Below, piece by piece: positions 22,691-33,731 of a DNA stretch of 64,000 nucleotides. Below the pieces are notes generated by a model. It did not search any database. It had not been told where the DNA came from and saw nothing but the letters and a program-made list of their open reading frames with translations. Source of the stretch: Beta vulgaris subsp. vulgaris (taxonomy: Eukaryota > Streptophyta > Magnoliopsida > Caryophyllales > Amaranthaceae); assembly GCF_026745355.1 (NCBI RefSeq), contig NC_079207.1, forward strand, positions 17,368,325-17,432,324. Reading direction: 5' to 3'. The translations under genes and the position numbers were made by a program. Every line of letters starts with the position of its first letter. Within the stretch, counting starts at the first letter, position 1.

Positions 22691-23074
22691 ACAACATTTT
22701 AAGTTTAATATCCATATTTTTGGTATGATGCTCAAACCACGTATTAAACAAATCAAATTTGCATGTAATGGATGTTTACATGCACCCAAATATACATGAT
22801 TAATATGAAATACCAAATATTCGAATGTAATGGATTATGATACTTTTTATATAAAAAACGGACATCTGCGATTTTAAATGTCCAAATAATTTGAGTGGAT
22901 GTCTAAATATTTGATTTCGCGTATGATTTCTCAAAGCTAATCAATAAAGTATATATTGTATTTGAGTGTGGATCATTAGATATGAATATTAAACCAACCA
23001 TATAAGTCCTTTAAACAACACAAATTCTTAGTTAGTGATTATTGGTCCATATATATAAATATCAATTCAATTAA
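22691..23074. other. Intergenic, no gene seen
   Basis: AT-rich sequence without a supportable frame or repeat. Confidence 0.4.
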
Positions 23075-23438
23075 GGTTTCTTTTGGTAGGGTATAGAACA
23101 ATTTTCATGAACATAAATTTTCCTTTTTCACTTGTTTGGTTCCTTAAGGGGTATAAAACAAGTTTACTAGCAAAGGGAAAGAGCTATTGTATAGGTGAAA
23201 ATCATTTTCCTTTTAGAAGAAATGACAAATACATTTTCCTCCTTCTTCCTTAACAACTTTTTCAGTCCTCTTATCCATCATCTCCATTCACCTTCCATTT
23301 TTCTTTTTCCATATCTTTTTTTTATATTGAACCAACACAAAGGAAAATTAGATTTGCAATTGAATTTTCTATTGTAAAATCTTTTACATGAAAAATCATT
23401 TTACATTGAAAATGTTTTAAATTCAACCAAACAGAACC
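23075..23438. mobile_element. MITE, probably Tourist-like
   Basis: The left end GGTTTCTTTTGGTAGG and the complement of the right end GGTTCTGTTTGGTTGAA form inverted repeats, continued inward by ACAATTTTCATG-like sequence on both sides. The flanks are TAA and TAG, an imperfect 3-base duplication. A 60-residue frame inside is Phe/Ser-rich and not a gene. Confidence 0.6.
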
Positions 23439-23886
23439 TAGGTGGTGAAACTCAATTCATCTAATTTTCAATGTTGTTTGTGTAGAAGATTAAAATAAAG
23501 TTATCCCTCTTGATTTTCTGTGTGTATTTTAGTAAATTTATATGATAAAATCAATTCTACTTTAGCCTTTATTCTACTTTAGCCTTTATTACTAGTTTTG
23601 AAAAGTCCTCGATTTTTTTTTTCATTTGGATACTTTTCTAAATTGGCCACTCACTCAAGATATTAATTTAACGATATAACAATCTAAATTTATCCCTTTT
23701 GACGTCTTCTCACCTAGTTTCTTTCAACTTATTTATACTTGTATGAACTTATCAGAATTTATTAGTTTTTACTAGATATATTATATGAAATTTAAGTAGA
23801 TCTTATTTTATTTAATGTCAAACCTTATTTTTATTGAACTAAACTAAACTAGACTTGTGCAAATTGATCCACTCTTATTAGATCTA

Positions 23887-24336
23887 GGTCTTATTTGGTA
23901 AAGAGAGATTTGAGGCACAATTAGAGATTTTAGCTCAGAAAATTTGATTAGTCAATCCTCTAATTTGAGTGTTTGGTACAAATAGATTTCAATTAACTTA
24001 TTGAGCCCAAAAGCTCTTTTTGAAAAAGTTAAAGAGAGAATTTTTTGATATTAGAGGTTTGAGAATGAGTGGATCAATTACATTCATGTCCTGAAATTGC
24101 TAAAAATTACATTAATAAATAGGAAAAGGTGCAACAAATAAATTATACACATGTCCTTACTGGTCATTTAACACAATAATGTAACAATCAACTATCAACT
24201 ACTTACTAAACGTATTTATACAAACAACTAATAATACAATCAACTAGTGAAATCAGCAAATACAATCAAATAACAACTATCAGCTAATATAATTAATCTA
24301 ACAACTAACAATTATCACTAATTGCCAAATATAACC
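23887..24336. mobile_element. Possible Tourist-like MITE
   Basis: The left end GGTCTTATTTGG and the complement of the right end GGTTATATTTGG are similar, and CTA flanks both sides (23884-23886 and 24337-24339). The inverted repeats are short, so this call is tentative. Confidence 0.45.
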
Positions 24337-24368
24337 CTAATTTAAATTTTAATTCAGCAAGTGACTAA

Positions 24369-25552
24369 GGCTATGTTCAGTTCACCTTATTTTTGCTTAT
24401 TTCAGATCTAATCAGATCAGATTCGATCAGAAAAAATAAGTTCAGATCAGATCAGTCCATGCTTATATCTAAAAACTCATTATTACTATTAATACTATTA
24501 TTTACTAGTACATTTGTTCAATAGGATTATTATTGTTGTTGTTGTACTTATTATTTATTAATATTGGTAATTATTATTGATCTCGTTGTTATCATTATAA
24601 ATGTCATTGTTATCATTATTTTTTTGTTATTTTGTTATTATTAAATAATAGAAAATTAAAAGCCACGTGTTAAGAACATAAGATTGACGCAAAAATAAGA
24701 AATATATAGATTATGATAGCTCAAATTCATGACAACGAAACTACTAACTTTGGATTACATTTCAAAATAAGCTAAGTGCGAGACACAAATTATAAATTTA
24801 GATCCGGTATACCTCTTCCTATCGAATTCCAATCTCTCTAGCTATTTGAAGTTGCACACTATCCATTTCTTTCTTGCGCAAGTCATAGTTGTTTGTATAT
24901 CTTATTTTATTTTATATGAAAAAAAGAGTTGAGTCTGCCGACTTCTCAAGTGTGAAATATTTTTTTTAAGGGAAAGTGTGAAACATTTTATAAGTGCTCT
25001 TATAAATTAAAGACTTGGATTATATAATTATTTTTAGTCATAATTATTACTATTATGATTATAATTATTGTTGTTGTTATCATAATAATGATAATAATAA
25101 TTATTATTAATAAAAGTTGTGTAAAAGTCATAATAGAAATAAAATGATAAATAGTAATACTATAAATAAGATCTTATAATGTATTGTACTATAATAAGTT
25201 ACAAAATAATAATATAATAGTAATAATATATTTTATAAAAAATAAGATCTTGTAAATCAGATCAGATCATATTAAAAAAAATACTTCCTCCGTTTCTTTT
25301 TAGATGTTACACTTTCTATTTTAGGTTGTTTAAATTAGATGTTACACTTTTATTTTGGGTAATAACTTCTCTCTATCTCTCTCCTATCACATGTTCACAT
25401 GAGATCCTTTCATTTTTCATTCTCTCTATTTCTCTTCTCTCCAAAAATTAACTAGGAGTCCGTGATTTGAAAAGTATAACATTTAATAATAAATGGATGA
25501 AGTAAGTTCAAATCAAATCAGCTCAGAAAGTTTCAGATGAATTAAACATAGC
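24369..25552. mobile_element. Tourist-like MITE carrying a nested Stowaway
   Basis: Left end GGCTATGTTCAGTTCA; complement of the right end GCTATGTTTAATTCA. TAA precedes the left end and ATA follows the right. Subterminal ATCAGATCAG-type repeats occur on both sides. It contains ATT-rich runs like the copy at 9074. A Stowaway MITE (25284-25502) is inserted near the right end, so this element is the older of the two. Confidence 0.65.
25284..25502. mobile_element. Stowaway-like MITE
   Basis: 219 bases flanked by TA on both sides (25282-25283 and 25503-25504). The left end CTTCCTCCGTTTC and the complement of the right end CTTCATCCATTT match the CTCCCTCCGT Stowaway consensus, followed inward on both sides by ATGTTAYAC. 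Confidence 0.8.
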
Positions 25553-25574
25553 ATATATTTTTTTAAAAAATTAA

Positions 25575-26000
25575 TATGAACCCGGTGCACACTAATTAGT
25601 GTGCACCCGATCCATATTACGTGAGTTTAGGATATTGTATATTGATATGATATAGTGTATGTTAAAATAATATAGTGTACTTATGTATAATATAGTATAT
25701 CTATTTTTGATATAGTGTATCTATTTTTGATATAGTGTATGTTTCTCTAATGCGTTTAAGTAAATATTGTCCTATATGATATAATGTACCTAGTTATGAC
25801 ATAGTGTTCCTCAAGGATATAGTGTACCTAGTTATGATAAAGTGTACCTCTGTATGATATAATGTATGTAGTTATGATATAGTATATCTATTTTTGATAT
25901 AGTGTACCTATGTATCATATAGTGTATAAGTAAGTACTTCTTAACCGGTGACGTACCTGGGCCTGGTCCACACTATTTTTAGTGTGAACCGGGTCCATAC
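25575..26000. mobile_element. Inverted-repeat element with an internal minisatellite
   Basis: The ends are inverted: TATGAACCCGGTGCACACTA on the left, TATGGACCCGGTTCACACTA on the complement of the right. Each arm is itself palindromic (ACACTAATTAGTGT; ACACTATTTTTAGTGT). Between the arms (about 25645-25930) a degenerate unit of about 20 bases, GATATAGTGTA plus CCTAGTTAT or similar, recurs about a dozen times. There is no coding capacity. Superfamily is unclear because no target-site duplication was recognised. Confidence 0.65.
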
Positions 26001-26300
26001 AAGACGGATTATATGTTTTTTTCCAATTCCTAAGACACCTTGCCTTCCCAATGCCTAGGGGCTAGGCAGAGCCCAATAGTGCCACAATGCGTATTCTAGA
26101 AAGATTCCCGAAAGTACTATTAGGTACCCTTCCCTCCCTCCCACTCTCTCTCCACATCCATTACCCATTAAAAAGTGGGAAGTGCAAACTACTGTTCCTT
26201 AGTAACAGTGAATGGTCAATTCTGCCCTCCCAACTTCCTCTAATTACTGTCTGCCCATGAACCCACACGTGGCTGCTTCGTCACCTGAAAGTTCCACTTT
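26001..26300. promoter_or_regulatory. Possible promoter region
   Basis: Sequence ahead of a CT-rich leader contains a CACGTGG G-box core at about 26265 and a near-palindrome GCCTAGGGGCTAGGC near 26052. It precedes a first-exon candidate at 26694. This is inference from composition; no TATA box could be fixed with confidence. Confidence 0.3.
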
Positions 26301-26693
26301 TCCATCTCAGCCCTCCATCTACGCTTTCATCTAAGCCACTGGATTCTTCTCTTCTCCATCCTCTTCATTGCGTCTCTCTCCTCTCCCCTTTCTCTGGCTT
26401 TCGTATGTTGCTCTAATTGTCTCTTCTCTCTCCTGTTTCTCACCACAACTTCTTCAGTTACTTCAATTTAAAACCCTAGCATACTTTTCCCCAATTTCTA
26501 GGGTTTTCACTTTCGAATTTCACGTTCATGATGGACATTGAATAGATCTGTTTAGAATTGTTCAACTCTAAAACTTTTGTTTTCACTTCCGAATTCTCTA
26601 TAACTCGCCATTTTCCAGAATCATACAAATACACGATTCAAAATTACTTCGAAAGAGAGGAGAGAGAAACTGAAGCACCAAAGTTTAACAAAA

Positions 26694-26744
26694 ATGGCGA
26701 CATCAAGAGTAGATATGAAGGGATTATACAAGCAGAAGAAGAAG
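26694..26744 (+). CDS. Candidate first coding exon of an unrecognised gene
   Basis: A CT-rich leader (about 26300-26560) leads to AAAATGGCG, a good plant start context, at 26694. It is followed by 17 basic codons (Met-Ala-Thr-Ser-Arg-Val-Asp-Met..., ending Lys-Lys-Lys) and then a GTAATA donor at 26745. The Ala-second codon, leader and donor together look like a real gene start. I do not recognise the protein, and no continuing exon could be joined to it. Downstream DNA holds only weak frames (for example 27546-27883, about 105 aa, unrecognised) before a PPR pseudogene, so this is probably a gene start that lost its body, or a gene with exons I cannot identify. Confidence 0.35.
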
Positions 26745-28530
26745 GTAATACTACTCTCAAAGACTTCTCCTATAATTCGAAAAAAACAAATGAATGGTAG
26801 TAACAAAGAATTTGTTCATCCCTCTTTTTTTCCCCTCTTTCTCTCTCATCCCCTGCATCCAATTTTACTACACTTCATTCAATTCTCACTCCAATTAATT
26901 TAAACCAAACGTAATAAAAAAAAGGATGATTATGCCTTTTAATTTACGCAACTATACCTAACTTCTTCTACTTATTCTTCATCCTCTTGTAATTTAGTTC
27001 AATTTTTGGGTTTCTACTGTATATTATCTGGTGAGTTTTTTTTTTTAACCTTTGCTTATACAATATTGATTCCTTTTCCATTTTTTAGGGATTTGATTAT
27101 TTGATCGATTAATTGATTGATTCGATTGTTTTGTTTTGCCGTAGTCGTCGTTTCAAGTTGTACATATGAACGTCAATACTATATATGTTGATACTTTTCA
27201 GGTTTCATATGAGTCTTTATTTCTTCTTGTTGACTGTTATATCTAAAATAAATTTGTAGGTGTTATAGAAAACCCACCTGGAGCGTCAAAAAATCAAGTG
27301 AAATAGCTCTCAATTCTTTGATCCTCAAGTTTTGGTTCTCATCTTCAAATTTTTGTCTAAGTGCAAAGATGTATCGGCTCGAGTCAAAATAATTGCAGAT
27401 CTTCTTGATTCAAGTCCGTCGAACATAGAAGCATTGATGGTACTATTAGCATGCCTTTCTTTTTAAGGATTTATGCATCTGATGACGTCTAATGTCATGA
27501 TGTCTTCCTATATAGGAGTATGGATGGACTGCTTGGTTGACAGCTTCAATGTAGCTTGATGTAGTGAAACATTACAAACTGGAGTCGGTTAGTCAAAGCA
27601 AAAGTGAGATGATTGAACAAAATTTTGTGAGAACATTGTTTTGTGTTGTCCTTTGCTATTATCTGATATTTGTGAAAGCTAATTGTCAACATTTGGAGGA
27701 GGCAGTGAATTTCATACTCTTGCATTTTGAAAAGGTGGTTCTAAATTCTTTGTACTTTGTTGAATTTTTAAATGTTTTTATATACTTAAGCGTTAAGAGG
27801 GCAAAGATCGGGATTGTTAGCTTAAGCTTTCCTACTCACAGATTTCTGCTTAAAGAAATGCAACAAAAATACAATTACTAAATGGAAATTACTGAGATCG
27901 TATCAACATATTGATTAAATTTTGTCTATCCAATATGTTTTGTCTGGCACAAGCACTAAAAAAAGTTTATTGGTATTAGTTATATGATAACATAAGGGTA
28001 TTCACTTTGTAGTCATTGTGGATATCCTTTTTTTGACAATATTCATATCTTCCCCGGTGATAGAGATAGTAAATTTTCATATACTGCTATCAATTTTATG
28101 TCATAGCTCCTTTGTGAGAGGAAAATCATAAATTCAGGCTATTTTAAGAATTTTAGGCCTTATTCAGGGCGAGGTATTTGCTAGAATTATTGAATTTTTT
28201 TTATGGTTTTCCCCCTTTCCCTTTTTCTTATTTCTATATTTCCTTCCTTCTGAAAAGTCATTTTATGCTTTTCAATTCTTACTCTTGTTTGGATCAGAAA
28301 TATATGAGAATGTGTCAATATGTCTTCGTATTTGTTTCTTTCAACACTAAAGAAATTATCTTTATTTTCAAGGAAATTCTCAAGTTTTCGAGTTTTTTCT
28401 CACCTAAATTCCTCCCAATTTCTGGGAAACAATTCAAGTTCTCACACTTCTACCACAACATGTAACAACTCCCAAATTCCTGGTAAATTCATTCTCTATT
28501 TCATCCAAGTTCTTAACTTTAAGTCATTTT
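26745..28530. other. Genic-looking but unassigned DNA
   Basis: A T-rich, intron-like stretch. A frame at 27546-27883 is open but matches nothing I recognise. Short coding-like pieces near 27270-27450 cannot be joined. If the exon at 26694 belongs to a working gene, this would be its first intron and following exons. Confidence 0.3.
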
Positions 28531-28535
28531 AAAAT

Positions 28536-28539
28536 ATGC

Positions 28540-28599
<60 letters not shown>

Positions 28600-28600
28600 T
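28536..28600. repeat. (TA)n microsatellite
   Basis: About 65 bases of alternating T and A broken twice by an AATA step. Confidence 0.95.
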
Positions 28601-28913
28601 GTGTACTGTATTTTGTGCTTTAACTTGTTCTATTTTTTAGGGCGCTTGAAACTTTGTTGTATTCTTACTCAAATTACTTGGAGTTCTTATGTTTTTTTTC
28701 ATTTTATATGAAATTTTTCTTTAATGGGCATTATTGAATTGAACTAGATGATTTATATGTGATTTTTTTCAATAAAAAAAATCCAAAAAACCAATTTGTC
28801 ATCTTGTTGATTTTTTAAATTTTTAGGGAATGGGGATGCTGACAGTATGCAAAACTCTTAAAGTTTGTATCTTTTGATCGAATGTAAAAATTTCAGCTAA
28901 TGGGTTATGAGGA

Positions 28914-29402
28914 TATGCAAAGATGGCACCATTATGAAATTCTAAATATAATACTGATTGATGCTTTATTTAAAGCTGGTCATCTAGAGGCTGCTTCCTG
29001 TTTTTATGAAATATGGTGAGGGAAGAGGTGTATCCTGACGTACTTGCTGCAAATGCTATTATAGATGGATATTCTAGGAACGGGCAGATGATCAAATCAC
29101 ATGAAGCCTTCCAGTTGATGTGGGAAAATTCTGTTCCAAGTTTGGCTTCTTAGAACATTCTATTACATGGGTATTCAAAGCAGCGGGAACTGTCGAAATG
29201 CTTTACTTTATACAATACTCTAATAAGCAAGGGTTTTATTCCTGATAATTTAACACACTATTCTCTCATTCTTGGACTCTGTGAGTCACAAACAGTGGAA
29301 CTCGCTGTGAAATGTTTAAAGAAGATGATATTGGAAGGAAGTATTCCTGACCTGTTGACATTTAACTTGCTTATCAGAAAATATTGTGAAAGTGGTGACT
29401 CA
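28914..29402 (+). pseudogene. Pentatricopeptide repeat (PPR) protein fragment
   Basis: Encodes about four PPR units of 35 residues, recognisable by Leu-Ile-Asp-Ala-Leu-Phe-Lys-Ala-Gly, Asn-Ala-Ile-Ile-Asp-Gly-Tyr, Pro-Asp-Asn-Leu-Thr and Phe-Asn-Leu-Leu-Ile-Arg-Lys-Tyr-Cys. PPR proteins bind organelle RNA. This copy is broken: a frameshift near 29014 (Tyr-Glu-Ile becomes a stop), and an in-frame TAG at 29151-29153 where the family has Trp or Tyr. It has neither an N-terminal targeting region nor a C-terminus and ends abruptly after Glu-Ser-Gly-Asp at 29400. It is a truncated relic of a longer gene. Confidence 0.85.
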
Positions 29403-29825
29403 ATATATACTCTCTGAATATCCTTAAAAGTCACTTCCATGCTTTTCTTCTTTCTAAAACCAGCTCCCATATTGCATTCAGAATTATTAATATTTACTTT
29501 TGCAGTCACAGTTCTGAACGTGATGATGGTTTCATTGCAGCTTGCATAATTGTTACATTGCTATTGTGTCCATGACTGCATGTACTGAAATATTATGACG
29601 ACACGTATTTCACTTCTTCATTGTAATTCAAGAAATTTAGCATATTTTCGTGCCTATGATTGAAAATGTAATTTTGAACCTTTTTTTTGTGACAGAATAT
29701 GAGGTTCAAAGCAAATATACTGACTACAATATGAGTTTACGGTTCCCTTATGTATGAGTTAAATAGTATTTCTAAGCATTGGCTTTAGGAACAGACTATA
29801 ATGGCTTCTTTTTAATGTTTTTTCC
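29403..29825. other. No gene seen
   Basis: AT-rich sequence after the PPR relic. A minus-strand frame (29509-29258) overlaps the relic and is only its shadow. Confidence 0.4.
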
Positions 29826-29870
29826 CATTGGGCAACACATAAGCTGCAGGTATTCATTGTTCATCTTGCT
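29826..29870 (+). pseudogene. Exon-edge fragment of a CBR1-like gene
   Basis: About 45 bases nearly identical to 32237-32281: end of a cytochrome b5 reductase exon (Pro-Ile-Gly-Gln-His-Ile-Ser-Cys-Arg in sense) followed by the same donor and intron start (GTATTCATTGTTCAT). Here the residues are closer to the family sequence than in the copy at 32.2 kb. It shows that a second piece of this gene was present. Confidence 0.6.
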
Positions 29871-31350
29871 TTTGTTTAATGTTTTTTCTATGAATAGGAG
29901 GTTGTCGTATTGAAGCTATAATTTTCTCACTCTTCTAATTAAACCTTTCTGGATGTAGGTACTGGAAATGGTGTGGAAAAACCTCTGCTGGATTCAGCTG
30001 GTGTTGCAGTTGTTTGGTACGGTAAAGTAAGGAGGCTAAGGGCATGGGTGTTCACCTCCTCCTCTCCTCCCCTCCTCCCATCCTCTTCATACTGAATTGT
30101 ATCCAGTCTTGTAGCTTTTTAGTTGTGACGATTTTACATCAGTTTTGGTGACTTATAAACTTTTGTGATGGAGCCACAGGCCCTTAGCCAATGTTTGCGC
30201 TCCTTTTTCCTCTATATAAGCCACCAAACGGAAAAAGAAAGAAGCTTTGCCTTCTCACTAGATCGAGCATGATAAAAGAAAAAGTTGGTGAACTGATGTA
30301 CACATTCCTCTATGCCATCTTTCAGGTCCTTTTTCCTGTGATTGATAAAGAGCAGGCAATGATCTTGCCTTGCTCTTTTGTCAATGCCCTTCTGCTATAA
30401 GAGATTTCTTTCTTAAGTCTACTTCACTAATTTATTAGGTCCACATTTGTGGTCCTATTACTACCCTGAATTGAATTTAGTGATTTGTTGACATTTGTCT
30501 TTTAAGGGATGGATTTTTATGTGAAATTACAATTATTGAGATTAAGCAATTATATAGTAGAAACCAAACCAGACTCGTTAGATTGCCAATGAATATCAAG
30601 TGGCATCTGGTGTGAGTTTTAAGGATAGCTCTGAGCCTCTGACTTGAAGATGGAATGAGAAAATCAAGTATAGGGAGGTTATAATTTTCTCATATCTTTT
30701 CTTCATTTTTTTGCTTGATGTTATCTTTAACTGCTCTCGCATATGCTACGCCTTCCCGGCCTCACCCCAAAAAATACCATGCGTTCGTTTAAATATTTCT
30801 CAAATGCTGAACCAAAGAGGAGACATGCAATCAAAACTGGATTTGCTGTAGCGGCATCTGTGAGTTGAATGATCTTTTGGCTGGTTGAAGTTGTACTTCA
30901 CATATGCATAAATATAACATCTCTCTTCTTTTTTCTCCTGCCGTTTGGCTACTTGTATGCCTGCCATCTTTTGGCATACACACTTCATTTCTATTGTCTG
31001 TTATGATATTACTTGTGATTGCAGTGTAAATATATGCCTACTCAACTTCACCCATCACCTGCGTAGATATTCCTTGGCACTCTTTGCGTAAGTCGCTCTT
31101 AATTCATGTTTTTTCACTCATTATCGATACATGTATCTTTAGCTCCATATTGTGATGGTTTACTCTTTTATAGTTAACATTATGTTGTATAAATTGATTT
31201 TTCTTCCCCTAATTGATCCTAGGTTCACCTGATCATGCATCTATTATTTGTTATTATTGTTGGGTGGCATAGTTCAAATAATATGTTTCTCAGTTATTAG
31301 GGTGTGGGAAATGTACCTAGACTACACATGCGACATGCAGGCTTAAGCTT
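29871..31350. other. Unassigned DNA with one exon-like frame
   Basis: A frame at 30779-30859 (ATG, 27 codons with Pro-Lys-Arg-Arg-His-Ala-Ile-Lys-Thr-Gly-Phe, followed by a consensus GTGAGT donor) looks exon-like but is unrecognised. A 69-residue frame starts at ATG 30191. Nothing joins these into a gene. Confidence 0.3.
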
Positions 31351-31354
31351 CATC

Positions 31355-31815
31355 AGATGGCTCGAGAGAGGGGAGGAGAGGGAGAGGGAAAGAGATAGAG
31401 GGAGAGAGGGAGATGGAGAGGGGGAGAGAGAGAGGGGGGGAAGATAGGGAGATGGAGAGGGAAAGGTAGTAAGAGAGAGAAGGGGAGGAAGAGAGGGAGA
31501 GGGAGAAGGATAAGGAGATGGAGATTAAGATGGAGAAGGGAGAGAGGAAGATAGGGAGAGGGAGAGGGAGAGAGAGAGAGGAAAAGGGAGAGGGGGAGAG
31601 GGGGAGAGAGGGAGAGGGAGGGTAAGGGGGAGGGGGAGATGGATATGGAAAGGGAGGGGGAGGGGAAGGGGGAGAGGGAGATGGAGATGAAAAGATGGAG
31701 ATAGAGATGGAGGGAGATGGAGAAGGAGAGAGAGAGAGGGAGAGAGAGGAAGAGAGGAAGATAGGAAGAGGGAGAGGGAGATGGAGATGGAGAGAGGAAG
31801 AGATGGAGAGGCAGG
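31355..31815. repeat. Polypurine GA/GGA tract
   Basis: About 460 bases made almost entirely of G and A on the plus strand, in irregular GAGAGG, GGAGA and GATGGA units. It ends about 110 bases before the start codon of the CBR1-like pseudogene. Long purine tracts can form triplex DNA and bind plant GAGA-binding (BBR/BPC) proteins. Confidence 0.95.
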
Positions 31816-31923
31816 TGGAATTTAGGTTTTAATTTGGTCTAATCTCTCACCTAACACCTTCTTTTCCTTTAAATTTCATTACCCATCTTTTTTTTGCCTC
31901 AAACAAAGCTCTCCTACCAAAAA

Positions 31924-32928
31924 ATGGATTTCTTGGAATCCCTGGAGATGCAAATGTTATCCATTGGTGTGTCAATTCTTGCTGTTATTGCTACACTTGC
32001 TTTCTTCACCAGTAAGAAGAAATCCAGAGGCCGGTAGGATTGATTTTTTTCTTTGTGTTTCTCTATGTTTTTTTGTATTCTACATGAAAAAATAAACATC
32101 TTGTGCTTACTATTGTACATTTCGTAGTTTGTTTGGATCCTGAAAATTTCAAGGATTTTAAGCTTGTGAAGCAGCACCCAAATCAACCATAATGTTGCTA
32201 AGTTCACATTTGAACTTCCTACTACTACTTCGATGTTGGATCTTCCCACTGGAAAACACATAAGCTGCAGGTATTCATTGTTCATATTGCTTCTTTTTGA
32301 TTTTTTTTTTTAAAAAAAATTCAGTGCATATTTTTGATACTGTAATAATATTAAATTTTAGTAACTTGATTCATTTGTGGTTGGTTTGACTATTTAGAAT
32401 GCTAGATTAGGAAAACCATTTTGCTTGTGTAACATTATTTTTTGTGATTTTCCTATAAGTTTATTGTTTCATTTGTCTCGGAAAGGAATTCTTACGATGT
32501 TTCATGTTAGCGGACCCTAAACCATTTTGGAGTGCCTGGTTGTTGTTGTTGTGGTTGTCTTATTACTTCTTCTCTGAAAGGATTTTTCTTTGCTTAGTGC
32601 ATAGAGTTTTTTGAACTTTAATTAGTTTCAATGTCACAATCAAAGAAAGGAAACTTATATTTATGTGTTCAAACAAGGGGAAGGATAGTTAAGGTGAAGA
32701 AGTCCTTAAACCATACACTCCATCTACATTAGACTTTGATGTTGGACGCTTCGAGTTAGTGATCAAGGCATGTCTGTTTTAGTTGGTTTCACTCCTCATT
32801 TTTTGTACTTGGTGATATGAGGATGCGTCTTTGTTCTCAAAATCTTAGAGTTGATTTTATGGATAATAGGTGTATCTGCAAGGAAGAATGTCACACCATT
32901 CTCAGAGAGACACAAGGTGTAGAGTTGA
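31924..32928 (+). pseudogene. CBR1: NADH-cytochrome b5 reductase 1-like pseudogene
   Basis: Exon 1 (31924-32033) starts at a good ATG and encodes an N-terminal membrane anchor then Lys-Lys-Lys, as in CBR1, ending at a GTAGG donor. Exon 2 (about 32125-32270) encodes Leu-Asp-Pro-Glu-Asn-Phe and Asn-Val-Ala-Lys-Phe-Thr-Phe-Glu-Leu-Pro, but a one-base change after a His-Pro-Asn segment (about 32190) breaks the frame. Exon 3 (32678-32767) encodes Lys-Pro-Tyr-Thr-Pro, the FAD-binding motif region, with an in-frame TAA where the family has Gln, and ends at GC rather than GT. Exon 4 (about 32870-32928) keeps Gly-Arg-Met-Ser-His-His then shifts frame. The remaining FAD/NADH-binding part is missing. 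The normal protein passes electrons from NADH to cytochrome b5 at the ER for lipid desaturation. Confidence 0.85.
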
Positions 32929-33352
32929 TGTTGTATGAAAGGATGGCTGGTATTGAGATGTGAAGTCAAAATTGGGAGTTGATGTTGTATGGAAGAGCAT
33001 GCTTGGTGCTGGGATGCACAAAGTGTTCACCTTCATGGCTCTAGGTGAGGTAATTTTGATAAACAGTCTAAGACAGCTTTGGGTGTGTCATCAACGAAGA
33101 ATGCAGGATCATCAAGTTCTTCTGCTTACTATTTTGCTCTACGGCCTAATGCTCCTTGTTAATAAATTTTTCATTTAAAGTTAATCACTACCTAATGTAA
33201 ACTAATTTCTGTTGCTGCTAGGCATGATTTAATGCTTGTAATAGATGTAGCAAATTAGAGAAAACACAGAATCTTGGGGCAATTTTTGTGATAATCAAAC
33301 GGTTTGCAATCAACGCATTTAAGAAATATAATCTAATAGCCTTATTATCTTA
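32929..33352. other. No gene seen
   Basis: A frame at about 33068-33163 encodes a Ser-rich stretch ending in Pro-Asn-Ala-Pro-Cys and a stop. It could be the last exon of something lost, but it is too short to name. Confidence 0.3.
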
Positions 33353-33475
33353 TCTATACATTCATATACTTTGAAACACCTCAAATCCAATTCACTTATA
33401 TTTCTATAGAGCTATTCGTAATAATTTTCGCTTTCTTGGGGGGCCGTGCGCGATAGCGCGCGGGCCAACAACTAG
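33353..33475 (+). mobile_element. Very short Helitron upstream of the helicase/RBR gene
   Basis: Begins A|TCTATACATTC and ends in CTAG|T. A GC-rich hairpin, GTGCGCGATAGCGCGC, ends about eleven bases before the CTAG. Only 123 bases, it shares its TCTATACA start and AACTAG end with the Helitron at 12179-12443. It lies about 85 bases ahead of the putative TATA box of the next gene. Confidence 0.75.
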
Positions 33476-33559
33476 TTAGATAAAAAAACGACGACAACAG
33501 ATAAAGATAAACCCTTAACAATTGGCCCCTTTTTAACCCCCATCAAATCAAAATCCTAC

Positions 33560-33569
33560 TCATAAAAGG
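33560..33569 (+). promoter_or_regulatory. Putative TATA box of the helicase/RBR gene
   Basis: CATAAAAGG lies about 165 bases before the start codon, followed by a CT-rich leader (33590-33730) typical of plant 5' untranslated regions. The call rests on sequence only. Confidence 0.4.
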
Positions 33570-33731
33570 TAATTGAAAACGACAAATTACTCTCCTGCTA
33601 CACTCTTCTGTCTCTCTCTCTTCTCCTTCAGTCTCTCTAAAACCCCTTTTTTACCTTCACCTTTACTCTTCTTCCTCTTAATTCCAAGGGTTTTTTTTTT
33701 CCCTCTTTTTCTCGTTCTTCCAAGTTTTACC

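Noticed and set aside
33573..33731. N-terminal extension of the helicase/RBR protein (53 residues, Phe/Leu/Ser-rich)
   Set aside because: It begins at a TTG codon, is CT-rich untranslated-leader sequence, and has no in-frame ATG before 33732.
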